From positions 3,506,606-3,570,605 of the forward strand of contig NC_018395.1 of NCBI RefSeq assembly GCF_000208865.1: a stretch of DNA of 64,000 bases. The letters are read 5' to 3'. This stretch comes from Neospora caninum Liverpool (Eukaryota; Apicomplexa; Conoidasida; Eucoccidiorida; Sarcocystidae). The notes under the pieces are model-generated. The model was not told the DNA's origin. It searched no databases and saw nothing but the letters and a program-made list of their open reading frames with translations. This document shows, one piece after another, positions 47,461 to 59,300 of this stretch. Position 1 is the stretch's first letter; each line of letters opens with the position of its first letter. The translations under genes and the position numbers were made by a program.

Positions 47461-49996
47461 TTAACGCGAGTTGTTTGCCTTGGAGCCTGGGGGAACGTTC
47501 CATGGTTGGGTTCCGTTCATTGCCTCGATTAACTTCCTAGAGGAGACAGTCGCATCTGCTGCGTAAAAACTAAGCCAGAAGAGTTCTCTTTCTGCTTTCG
47601 ACCTGAATTCGCTTTCTTCACTTTCTGGTTCCTGGCCAGACGAAGGCTTCTTTTCACTTTTCGGCGAGACACTTTCGCAAGTTTGACGGTTTATGCGCTG
47701 CCGCGGAACAATCGGCTCCAAGGCTCTCGCCGCCTCATATGCAAATGCCTGTCGACGCACCAATGACCGCATGCAACAAAGACCGAACCCGCGATTAATG
47801 CATCTAAATAGACGTGCACAAACGTATGCCGATGTGACTACGAATGCGCCGCTGTTTAGCTGTAGTAAGGATGAAATTGGGAGAGGCGAGCGCTACCGAA
47901 GAACTATCATGTCGCTTCTCACAAATGCACATATATATATGTTCTATCTATCTTTCTTTATATACATATATGCGAAAAAAATATGACCGTCCATGAAAAG
48001 GATAATGAACGACAAATGCATATATATATATATATATATATGGCAACGGACTAGAGTAACGAACCTCTTCTGCTTGCCGGTTTCCGTCATCCTCTTCGAT
48101 GCCTTCCTCTTGATATGTGGTATGGCGTCGAATGCTCCACGCACAGGCGAGCGACTGCAGAAAGAAGGATCGGGAGATCCCAAACAGGACTGTTCACAAA
48201 AAAAGTGCGCCTTCTCTCCAGAAGAAACCGCCTCGAAGACGTTCACACAAAACCGAGTTGGGAGTAAAAAGATGCGCAAAAAAGTACAGACATACAAGGA
48301 AAACTGTGCATCCACATAAGATAGGTCTATGACGAAGAAGAGATGAGCAGCGAGCCGTATTTGTTTCTCTTCGTCTACACATCCATTTATATACCTCGGT
48401 TCATCAACGTAAACGATTGCAGATGAACCGCGGGTTTTCAGGAAGCGGAGAGGTTCACCGTTTAACGGGACTCACATGGGATCGTAGCACGACGCCCTGC
48501 ATGTGTGTGATAGCGGCGAGCGCAGATTCGTGAGAGCCGAAATCGAGGAACGCAATGCGCTGTAGAAAAAAAAAGGCAACGGCATTCGCGAAACCAGACA
48601 TCGAGCAGCGAAAAAAGACGCAAACCCCAGAGACGCCGGCCACCGGCCTGAAAATTACATATATATCTTTACCCATTTACAGTTGTTCATATATTTCGAT
48701 TCACATGAAAATCATTTGAGTTACATGGATGGTGATTTCGATTTGGACATATATACATACATATATGCAAAACTGTCTTTAGAATTCCTTACAGAGTTTT
48801 AGAGCTGTCCACGCTTTTGAAGCCATGCATGCATGCCCATTTTCCAGATACAAGCACATACATATCTTCGTGCAATAATGTGAGCATCGGCGGCAAGCGC
48901 CGGTATGCATGCATGTTTCCGTCAGCTGTAACTTCGTCCAGTGTCGCTTGTGTTTCGCCTGTGCTCGTCTGCGGGGGCCGCGTGGTCGGGTTTTCGCTGT
49001 CTGGGGCTTTCTCCTTTTCCCGATGATCTTGTGTAGCTTTTGTCTCAAAGCATGACTTTCTTCGTCCTCGCACCTTGTAATTATGTGTCACGACAGACCG
49101 AAGGTCCCCAAAGTAGCTGAACAAACTTCGCAGTTCCTCCTGCATGCAGGTCAGAGCTCATCAACAAAAACGGAAGGACGCAAACAGTTTCGCTCGACAA
49201 ATGCACTCATGTACAAGCACATATGCACGTGCGTATATGTGTATGTGGGCCTGTCAGTGCACTTATAAGCGCGTGCACTGGCATACATATGCCATACATA
49301 TGTGCACATAGACATGCATACATTCATGTATAGCTATACATAGACGAAGATATATACATATATCTATATATACACGAGCGCCGATACGGTGAAGGTTGGT
49401 CGTTCCTTGTAGCTCCTCCAATTTACCTTTGTTGCGTCAGCTGGGACATTTGCCAGGAAAATGGAGCCGTTGCACGACTTTGTTACTCTGACAAAAAAAA
49501 GAGAGAAAAGAGAGACAGATCAGCGGGGCATCTGTCGCGTTCAATCCATCTGCTCCGTTTGGTTCACGGCCAGTCTGATGCACTTTTTCACACAGATCTC
49601 ATTCTTTCTTCGTTTGTCCATTTCCGGTAGGCGACGCCCTGCCCGTTCTGAAAGAACGACTCGGGAAACAGACTCTGACAAAAGGGCGAGATCGAGCCGG
49701 AAAGGAACACGAAGAGCCGCTCGGACCCGAGAGAGAAGCACACAAAATGCCTGAAGACATGTCGCCGCTCGAAAACATCTCGCCCAAAAGCAACACTCGG
49801 AACGTACTGTCTGTGGCTGGGAGACACATACACCCGCCGCCCCATGAGACCGTAGGCGGCGCCCTGAGTCTGCAGATAACAAACACGCACAAAAGGGCTG
49901 CACTCTACGTCGGTCATAAAAAGAAAAGAATTCGGGCCGTACCAACCGGAAGGAAAACGAAAAACACATCAGTTTCCAATGACAGAGAAAGGTGCC

Positions 49997-50037
<41 letters not shown>

Positions 50038-53000
50038 ATATATATATGAGGGTCTGACTGCGGCTATATCCCTGTCCACTTGTGTATCTTTATAAATAGA
50101 CAAACCTGCACATTCAAATGCACGCTTCTCCAAATGTATGCATATCTAGATGAATAAATTCCTTCACCACCTCTCCCTCTGTCTTTATGTCTTCGTGTCT
50201 GTGTGTATCTTTGTGCCTCGCTCTGTTTCTCCAGACACACACTAGATGCTTCTTTGTATTTTACTAGGTTGACTCGCGACCAGATACAGCCCACGAAGAA
50301 TCGAGACGGCGCCGGCGTTGTTTTCTGACCTGAATGACTTGGAGAGCTCGTGTGGCGGCCTCGAGGCTCGAGTAGCGAAGAAAAGCAAAGCCGAGGCACC
50401 GGTTGTATCTGCTTTTCGCATCCTTTACAACCTGTGACGCGAGAGACACCGCAGCGTGCGCGGACTTTTCCATTGTACACTGTTTGTACTCTCCGTTCTT
50501 TCCACAGTGTTCTCTCCACGGAGCTTAGCGGCGATTCAGACTGTCGCCATCCTCGCCTACTCCCTCACCAACGCGTTCGCAGCGGTTGCCAGCGTTCCTG
50601 TGTCTTCGATATCGTTGATTAAAGCGTCTATGTGCCAATCCATGCATCCATCTACCTCTTTCTGGATAATCTCAGATAGATAGTCTGTACATTCAGACAC
50701 TTGCATGTTCATCCGGCGGTTAGCCTAGCTGCTACGCGTGCTCCACCGAGCTACCAACTCCGCGCGCATGCCTGTGTAGATGTGAGCATATTAGCTGGAG
50801 CATCGCCTGTGTTTTGTTTTTTAGGCTGAAAAAGGCCGCCTTCCCCTGAGAAGGGGGGATTCCGCATGCGCAGTGCTTTTCCGATTTGCTTGACACCTCG
50901 ACTCGGTATCGACATGCAGTCAGTTCATGTGGCAAGCTGAGAGAGAAAGCTCAGCCCAACACACCTTGATAGAGCGTGGAGTCTCAGTTCCCAAAAGCTT
51001 CATCATCTCTAGCACGTCGGCATCCGTCGTTTCTGTCTCAAGAAAAAAGTTCGATGGCACACACAGACACACGTGAAGGTCCAGCAATTGATGTACCTCT
51101 GCTTATCGCGATCCGATTCAATATATACGAATGCGTCGACTGAGGTACACGCATGTAGATATGGACATTCTATCAGCTGGCGCATCGAGCTGTCTACGCA
51201 AACCGTGTAGCACAAAAAGTGGACAAAAACGTACAGATGCAGTTTTGGAAAGGACAGAGCGTGAGACGCCTGCTTTTTCATGTGCCGGCTTACGCCCGGA
51301 CCAGACGGAGGCTCCTCCCAGGACACAAATGTTTACACTCCAGACACGCTCTTGGCAACTGCGTGTGCACACATGTGAATGCATCTCTGCATGGACATGA
51401 CCATTCTAAAGTAACCGGGGCACCAGTTTTGTCCAAGGAGAGGGGAGTTTGTTGGGAGGAGGGCAACGCAGCGGCGCACATACAAAGGCTCGCTATATCC
51501 TAAGCACGGGTATAATGTGGAACACAGCCACCAACGACGCTGCGGTGTATATGCATGAGTACAGTTTTAGGTACATGCACATTCACAGCAGCGTCTGCGT
51601 AGATGTTTTCTCGTCTCTCTACCGGGGACGCATTGGAGAGGAAGCCATGAGCGATTGACGCGGAGAAGATGGGTTTTTGTGCGAGTTTCAGAAAGCGTAC
51701 CTGGGGTAAGTCCAGCGATGTAGACATGGTACAGATCAACAGGAACCGGAGCAGCCCACGTGGCATGTGGTGATAGGTGAACGTGGCTGGGCAGTGCATG
51801 CACACATCCAGCGAATGGCGTTCTCCTGCTGTTGCTTTTCCTCAGTGTGTCGGTTCTTAATTCGCTCGTGCATATGGAATACAATCAGGCTTCAGGGTTC
51901 GATGCAAGAAGCAGATGATTCTCGTGCGAAAGCACCACACGCGTATCAATTTAGTTTCGTGTACAGCAATACATTTAGAGGATACCTCCCCAGTAGCTCC
52001 CAACGTAAGCCTAGACAGTAAATATAAAAATAAATTGGTATACTGTGCAGCTGTCGCACAATCCATCGAGGGGAACGCCGCGACTGATGTTCTTATGTAA
52101 ATGTGGATGCATTCTGCACATCGAGCCGTACTTGCAATGACTGAACTCGGTACAGAGTCATACCGCCAGAGAAAAATCATAAACTAAAGCACTGATCTCA
52201 AGCAGCCATACAGTGCCGTCGAAGCTCTCGTCCGTTTTCGCTTCGTCTGGAAGGGAGACGAACTAGACAGAAACCGTATCAGAATTTCCAGAGCCAGGCA
52301 GTCTTACGGCATAGATTCATACATGCATTGATGTAAATGCGGAAGTGTAGGCTTATTTGCATCTACGAGGGAACATCTGCATACAAGAAACGAAAGTTTT
52401 GCTTTACAAAGCCCGCTGCTATCCTGCGGTTAGTGGGGCGTAGCAAGAAAGGCATCGCTGTCTCCGTTTTTGTCCGGGGCTCCATACATACAGTTGGCAA
52501 AAGGTTCTAAGTTGTAGACTAGACGCGTTTCCTCGCCATAGAGAAAAACCTCTGTCGCCGCGTCGAGGCCAAAGAAAAGCGTGGCATGACTCACTGAGAA
52601 GTTCCGGGCAAAACTGGCGTGGTTCCGAAGAACGCAAGCGCCGCTTGCATGAGTTTCGGAGAAGCAAAATCGATGACGGCATACGTGGTGTTTCCAGGTT
52701 TGGTCGGTCTTGCCACACGAATGTCACAGATAGAGAACGGGAGATCAAAGGCATCTGCATTCACCAGATGCCGAGGGTGAATGACGTTTTCTGTTTTCCT
52801 GCGCGTTTCTCCAGGTTGCAAGGTTTGCTCTTCTGTCGGAGGACCCGCCACGGGGACGCAGAAAAACGGTGTCTCCCGCAGAAGCTTTGGAATTTCTTTG
52901 GTGAACAATTCCTCAATTCGCAGTTTCAGGGTCTCTGTGTCGAGATACATCGGCAGTTGCGTGACAAGAATACTGCGATACTCAGAAGCCGCGTCTTCGT

Positions 53001-53286
53001 CAGGTTTAACAAACGACGAAGCAGGTTTTGTGGAAGGTCTAGCTCCAGGCGGGTGTTGCTGGAGAGGCAGCGTGAGCGAGCCGTTTTCGTTTGATGCGCT
53101 GTCGAAATTTGCGACGTTTTCGTCGCAAAACATGGCATACGGAGCGGTAACGGCCTCATCTCCTTGCCACGAGATGGAGTCTTTAGCAGCATTTCGGAGT
53201 TGCTTTCGTGGGGGGGAAAGCGAAGATGTGGAACCGCTCCCTGGACCCTCGGAAGTCTCAGTGCTTCTGGGAAGGGGAACAAACAT
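47461..53286 (-). CDS. Three-RRM RNA-binding protein
   Basis: Nine exons on the minus strand (52595-53286, 51701-51786, 50965-51032, 50330-50431, 49808-49869, 49427-49487, 49074-49139, 48476-48559, 47461-47748) give 502 residues with all phases matching. The start has a GTCACAATGT context. RRM1 spans about 104-225, with RNP2-like SILVTQLP and RNP1-like TTYAVIDF, and an insertion of some 50 residues between helix 1 and the following strands. RRM2 spans about 248-335 (YHVYIAGLTPETTDADV; RCLGFAFLRYSS). RRM3 spans about 344-415 (GSIFLANVPADATKEELRSL; RIAFLDFGSHESALAAI). RRM2 and RRM3 are separated by only about ten residues. The tail is basic then Ser/Glu/Pro-rich. The tandem arrangement recalls splicing factors, but I cannot name an orthologue. 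The 808-base gap between exons 1 and 2 could hide another exon. Confidence 0.9.
48020..48041. repeat. AT-dinucleotide tract in RRM-gene intron 8
   Basis: About eleven TA units preceded by AATGCA, in intron 47749-48475. Confidence 0.9.
49999..50035. repeat. AT-dinucleotide tract in RRM-gene intron 4
   Basis: About 37 bases of alternating TA followed by TGATATATATATGAG, in intron 49870-50329. Confidence 0.92.
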
Positions 53287-56200
53287 TGTGACTCCGATCG
53301 TAGGGAGACCAGAGGAGAGAAGATGGGACCTTCGGTGGACGAAAAAGCCAACTTCGTTCAGACAGACTTTCTCTGGGACAGGAAACGGCTCATCGCAACT
53401 GCTTTGCTCATCGCCTCTTTGGCTGCCCGCCGTTTCCGTGAAAGACCATCGGTGCTTCTCCGTGTTGAAAACCAAAAACGCGAAAACAGACTTCACACTG
53501 CCGGTGAGCCCGCTTTTCCAGGAAAATCCCAGACGCGACGGAAAACCTCTAAAAGAGCCTCTGTTCCACCGGAAAGGCAACTAAGAACCCGCTGTTCTCG
53601 CTAACACAACGAATGCAGCACTGGAACCCAGGCATCGTCACAGGAAAGGAATAAAGACGAGATACGAAACGCGAACTGTTTCCAGCTCAGGGGACAGGAA
53701 CAAAACGTTTTTCTCTGTGAACGAAAATCGCACTTGAAAACGCCGAAACACAGACTGAAGCTTCTCGGGAGAGAGGACAGAACACAGGTAAAAGAGTTGA
53801 GAAAATCGGCTGATGTTCGCTTGAAACCAAGCAGGAGAAAGCCTTGCTCGGTGACTCTCAATCAGCACATAATGCCCTGTAAAACATGACATACAATAGA
53901 CAAAGTTACACAGGCGAACGCGTTCCCTCCTTTACAAGAACGACAAGAGCAATGTACGAGTCAATGCTTGACAAAAAAAGCATCAAGGAACGCACGTTTT
54001 GTCGCGGAACGAATGAAGCACGCTTAGAATTCCAGTTGTTGGCTGTGAATGTGCTGGGAGAGTGTTTTTTGAGTAACAAGACCAAAGTTATCTAGCTGAA
54101 AGGGAGCTGGTTTCCATCAGCTAGAAATGAGAAAACAAAACCAACGGCCAGGAAAGCAAGTGAGTGTCGAATCATGAGTCTTGCGTACATGCCATATAGA
54201 CAAGATGCATACATAAAACGCGTTTGACAGCGGCGAAACAGCGTCGATCCTTGCGACAGAAAATTGGGACGCACCAGAGCACCCATGCGCCGAGTAGTCG
54301 ATGGACAAAGCACGACGGAAATGGAGAACGGTTTTTCATGGGGAGAGATAAACGCGTCAGCCAGTTTACACACCCGGCTTCACGATTTGGGCGTTTGTCT
54401 CTACTACATGCAGACGGTCGAAGCAGACATTTTCTAAACGGGAAGAGGCAACCCGCCCTGACAAAGGACATATTGCGAAAAGGTACGCCGCTCGAAATCT
54501 TTTAAATTTACTTTTCGCGTCTATGGTATTGGTCCTCTCCGCTTGACACATGCAACACAAAGAAAAACGCCACTGTACTGCAACTGCGATCAACCGACAC
54601 AAAGAAGGGGGGGGGGAGGGGGGAACCGATGGCGTGTTTGTCAGGGATCATAACTTTTTTTCCTCAGTCTCTCCCTTTCCTCGCGGACTGCCCCACCAGA
54701 AAGAAGCAAATGCCCCAAAGTGAGCGTTCTTTTCCGCTGATATATGGAAACCTGTTGAGAGGACTTCGTCATACCGACGCGTCCAACGCGCAGTTCCGTG
54801 GTCATCCGAGGTTTCTGTTTTTCTCCACGTTTCTTCTGTCCCGCTCAAAAACCGAAAAAGGCAAGCAGCTCGGGAACGTACGTCGCCTTTTCACAATTAC
54901 CACGCCGAGATCTAAGTCGCTTACGGATCGAATGAAGGCGGGCATCTCCAATCAGTGTTAGGTGGCCTTGCTTAGGACCGTACACGACACCCGCAGCTCG
55001 GCACCCGTCGCAGAGCTATGCTGGTCTTAGCGCAGAGAGCAGACATTTACGTGCAAAACTAGATAAGCACACACATCCAGAGTTGTACACATGGCGGTAA
55101 ACTTTCCGAGAGTTAGACATATACAAATCTCCTCCTCTGTAACCTGATTCCCAGCGACGAGCTTGGCGGCGCACCTCAAAACTGGAATCTGAACACATCG
55201 ACAGGATGACAATTTCTGCTCGGGAAACCAACCTGCGTCGCCACCGCAAGTGTCAGTTGCGGTCTCTGTTATGCTAAAAGTGAAACGTTCAAATGCACAT
55301 GGAAGATACACAAACGACTTGTCCCACTTTTTATATAGCGCAACATTCTCAGTCCTTTATATATATGTATATGCGTGTATACATATATATGTACCTATCT
55401 TTAGTTGCTCTGTGTAGCCATACAGATCCCTGCGTTTGGAAGAAAGTATGAAATTAAACGGATTTCTTGAGAAGAAAGTGTGCAATGCGCTGTGACAAGT
55501 GCGAGACCGACTATGACTGTGAACTTCTGTTGTGAGACAAAGACAAAACGCCCAAGAATTTTGCCCCACGTCGGTGTTTGTGGCCGTCGCTACTTCTGGT
55601 TTCTTCGGCAGTGTCATTGACAAAAAAACCTGTTCTGCTGGTTTCTTTTGTCCACCTTTTTGCTTTGAGAAACGCGAGAGAAGCGGATTTTGGTTTCCCT
55701 TTCTCCGAAAAAATCGACAGCCGCTCCCACAGCGCCGCTGTTTGCTCTGTGACGCTGCTCATTTCCGTTGCATGCATGCGCCGCCTAAAAAACCGCTGTT
55801 TTCGCTCCTTTTGCGCCGTTTCTTCTCCTCCGTTTGTAGTTTTTTCGGACGAGAGAGACTTCCCCAATCGGTCTCCTTCCTTAGTTTTCCCACTCGACTA
55901 CTTTTCTCTGAGACGGCCTCTCTTCGACGTGACGGGGCGTGCCTTGGGTGCCGTGCTCGCCCCGAGAGCGAGCCTTGTCGCCCGCGAGCCGAACAAATCC
56001 GTTTCTTTTTGCATGTAAACAAGAATGCACGCTTTTCTTTGTGCTCGTAAACCCTTTCAGGCCGCAAGATTTCTCTTTGGTTCCCGCGAAAAACGCGTAT
56101 ACTCGTACTTTGGCAAATCTTCAGAGGAAACCGAGTCTTTTCCCAACTTCCTGCGTTCCTCATTTATGTATACATGCATATAATCGCCATCCCTGTTACT

Positions 56201-56325
56201 GTATATATGTTTGTATATATGTATATGAGCGTGCTTTTCTGGGGCCTCTTTTCGTCTGCATGTACTCGTGAATGCGCTTCTTTTGTCTGAAGGGTTGCTG
56301 AATTCTTTTTGAGACTCGGGGAAAA
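53287..56325. other. Divergent intergenic region between the RRM gene and LTV1
   Basis: About 3 kb holds the promoters and 5' UTRs of two divergent genes. A G-rich element (GGGGGGGGGAGGGGGG) lies at about 54607-54622. Long frames at 55532-56050 sit in pyrimidine-rich 5'-UTR-like sequence and show no domain. No other gene is seen. Confidence 0.55.
54607..54622 (+). repeat. G-rich tract
   Basis: Two long G runs separated by a single A, in the spacer between two divergent promoters. Sequence of this kind can fold into a quadruplex, but only two runs are present. Confidence 0.7.
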
Positions 56326-59300
56326 ATGGAGGCCGGACAACACCCGGAGCATGGTGAGGGCGATGCGAGTTCGTCTCGTCGCCCAGGGGGAGGGAAAGAG
56401 GGGAAATGTCGTGGACAGGAACAAGCAGATAAGATGAGGGGGGAGGGACCAGGCGCAGAGGCGGGTTCTTCAAAATTCGGCGACTCTGTGAAGCCAGCGA
56501 AGAAGCCCGCACGGAAGAAAAAGTTCGACAAAAACAGCGCCGGTGCAGTAACTTTTAGACTCGTCCCAACTTCCTTCGCTGATCCCGAGGCGCAGCAGTC
56601 TACGAGCTCCCAGAAAATGGCTCTGCAACGGGTCATTCCTCCCAATGCCCTTAAAAAGGTAATGCCTCGTGCATCCACAGATGTTCTTTTTTTTTGAGCG
56701 GTGTGCTGAAGAGTCGCGCGCGTAACTGCCGTCCGAAAATGATTCGTTGTTTTTGTCTTTGTCTCCTTGCGCAGAATCGCTTCCGCGAAGCCCTCCCCAA
56801 CGATCTTCTGCGCGTGCTGAGTCCCGAGGATTTCGGGATTCATGCGAACTTGAATGAAGACGATCGGGTAAACACGCAGACCCCGGGTCGTTTACAAATC
56901 CGCACTCTCCTTCGCTGAAGCTACCCACGGAGGGTCGCCCAGACACTGGAGAGACGGACGCTCTTTCCGGCTTTTCTTCGCGCTCGCGACAAAGACACTG
57001 CAAAATGCATGTTCAGCGCAATGCGCAGCTATGAAAGCATCCACCTCTATCCTAATCGGTTTTTTTATGTATGAATGTGGAAAACGATTTACGCGTCTAT
57101 GCGAATACGTCCATATGCGCGTGGATGCATATGCATATATTTAAAGTCTGCACGTTTGCATACGTGCATGAAGATATATTACCTGCGTCGCTGCAGGTGC
57201 GCGCCTGCTCGTTGACGTTGAATGGCTTGCCGGTGGAGACGAGAAGGCAGCTCGGTTCGGCTGTCGATCGGTGAAAGACTGGGCGGCGACGTACCGGCCT
57301 GCGTCGGGGTTGCCTCTTTCTGCGGTGAGGTGAAAAAAATTGCTTCTCTGTGTGTTTGTTTCTCAGAAAGTTCTGTGCGACCAGATCTACGGCGGCGATG
57401 AGGCACTCTCGCAGGCTGCTCAGGAGGCTCTCGCTGCGAAGTCGAAACAGCAGGAAGAGCGGCTGAAAGCTTGCGAGGAAACCCAACCTACACTTGAGGA
57501 TTTGGTGAGATCCCCGAGGGAAAGGAAAAGGCGACAGGAAAACGCGGAAGAAGACCAGCATGCTTCAACGCGAAAGTCCCGCTAAAGAATGCACGTCAAC
57601 CGCAGAAAAAGTATACAGTATGCAGGTGTACATACAGGGTTCGAGGTGCACTCGTTGCAGAGCTTTTGCATTTTTATTTCTACGCCGCCACCACATCTTT
57701 CCGAAGGATCGATGAAGAGCCCCCGCGAGGATCGACCGGATGTCCCAGCGAAAGGGCTGAGGAGAAAGCGCCAAAAATCGCGTTTTTGCTTTTGTGCATG
57801 CTCAGGATGGAGACTGCTACTTTCCCAAGGACGGCTATGACTACTCGCAACATCTTGTGGTGAGTACCTGTGTTGGAAAGAAAGGGACGTTTGCGGAATG
57901 CAGAGCGCGAAGACCCAAACACAACACCCCCCTGGTTTTCGCCTCTCACGCGGGCATGGATAGAAATAGACATGTGTTTATATGTACACGTTTATAGACA
58001 CTGTGCAGGTTTCAGTTTATGTATATTAAGTATACGTTCATGAGCATGGACTGGCATCCGTAGGCTTTATGGATCGTTTGGTGTATCTTGCATGCACGTT
58101 CACGCATGAGCATGTGTTGTTTGCCGGACAAGCGGCGTCTTGCGCAACCTAACCTCTGCCCAGTGCACGTTTGGTCACAATGGTGTAGATGCCGAGCCAG
58201 AAAACGTCCGTGCGTTTCGTCTGACCATCGCACATGGATGCTTGTGCCCAGTCTTCCTTTCTTCGCCTTGTTCTTCTCGGTCTTCGCCTCTCGCTCTTGG
58301 CGCTTCACCCTCGGAGTTTATGCGATTTTTGACGCGTTTTTCGACGTTCGCGTAGCGCTCCTCTCGCACGACATCGGCAGCTCTGTGTGTTTTGCTACGC
58401 ATGCAGTCACTCGGCGGCGGCATCTTGATTGACCACGTGGAGACGACGGCAGAGAAGCATCGGAATGCTCGGCGAGAAAAAGAAGGAGCGCCGTCGCGCT
58501 CCAGAGATGGTGGGCATCTTCGTCGTGCTACAGCACTTTTGCCAAGCAGAGAGGAGAACAGAAGAGAGAGAGAAGCAGAGACAGACAGCGGGGGGCGAAG
58601 AAAGAGAAGGGAGGGGAGAGACGAAAAAAGGACTCGCGGGTGCAGTCGTGCTTCATTTTTCTTTTCCTTTGTCGAAAGGAGAGCGCTCAAGGCTCAAACA
58701 CGCCGCGCCGGATCTTTCTACGGCGGGCAAGGAGTTTGGGGAATTCCGTTTTCGCCTTTCACTTGAAGAAAACCAGGCGGGAGAGCTCCGTTCGTAGTTG
58801 CCCAGAGCAGGAGACGCATGCACACCCGTCGCGCTCTCTTCACGGCTTCTATCTCTCTGTTTTTCCATCGGTTTTTGTAAGATAGCCAAACGGGTAGAGG
58901 CGCGCGTGTCTGTAGGCTCGCGCTGTGACCATACGAAAGACGTCGAGTTGTAGCTGTTTCCAGTGGATCTTTGTGGACTTGCCGCACGCGATTTCGGAAG
59001 CATCTGTGTATATACACTTCACATGCGCGGCCGTTGCCTCTTTTCCTGTTTCAGAGCGCCTGGTTTTGGAGGCGCTGGAAAACGCAGAGGAGTACGAAGA
59101 GCTTCTTGACGATTTCGTTGCCACTGCGAAGGAGTCTCACCCGGCGGGAGGCGACCAGGTACGGATGCGCGCGCCTCTTCACGCTGCACGAACACAAGTA
59201 GACGCACGCTGATACGTCACTGACATGTATCAATATACATATATTTATACTCGTGTAAATGTATCTGTTTGCGTTTTGCGGAGAACTAGAGATGATACGC

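Noticed and set aside
50705..50790. tRNA-like sequence on the minus strand (TAGCTCGGTGGAGCA resembles an A box)
   Set aside because: No B box (GGTTCGAATCC-like), no closing acceptor stem and no plausible anticodon arm; at most a degenerate tRNA-derived remnant.
52420..52594. Open frame (FFGLDAATEVFLYGEETRLV) directly after exon 1 of the three-RRM gene
   Set aside because: It is out of frame with exon 1, whereas splicing from the GTGAGT donor at 52594 to the acceptor at 51787 keeps phase and produces the expected RRM2 strand.
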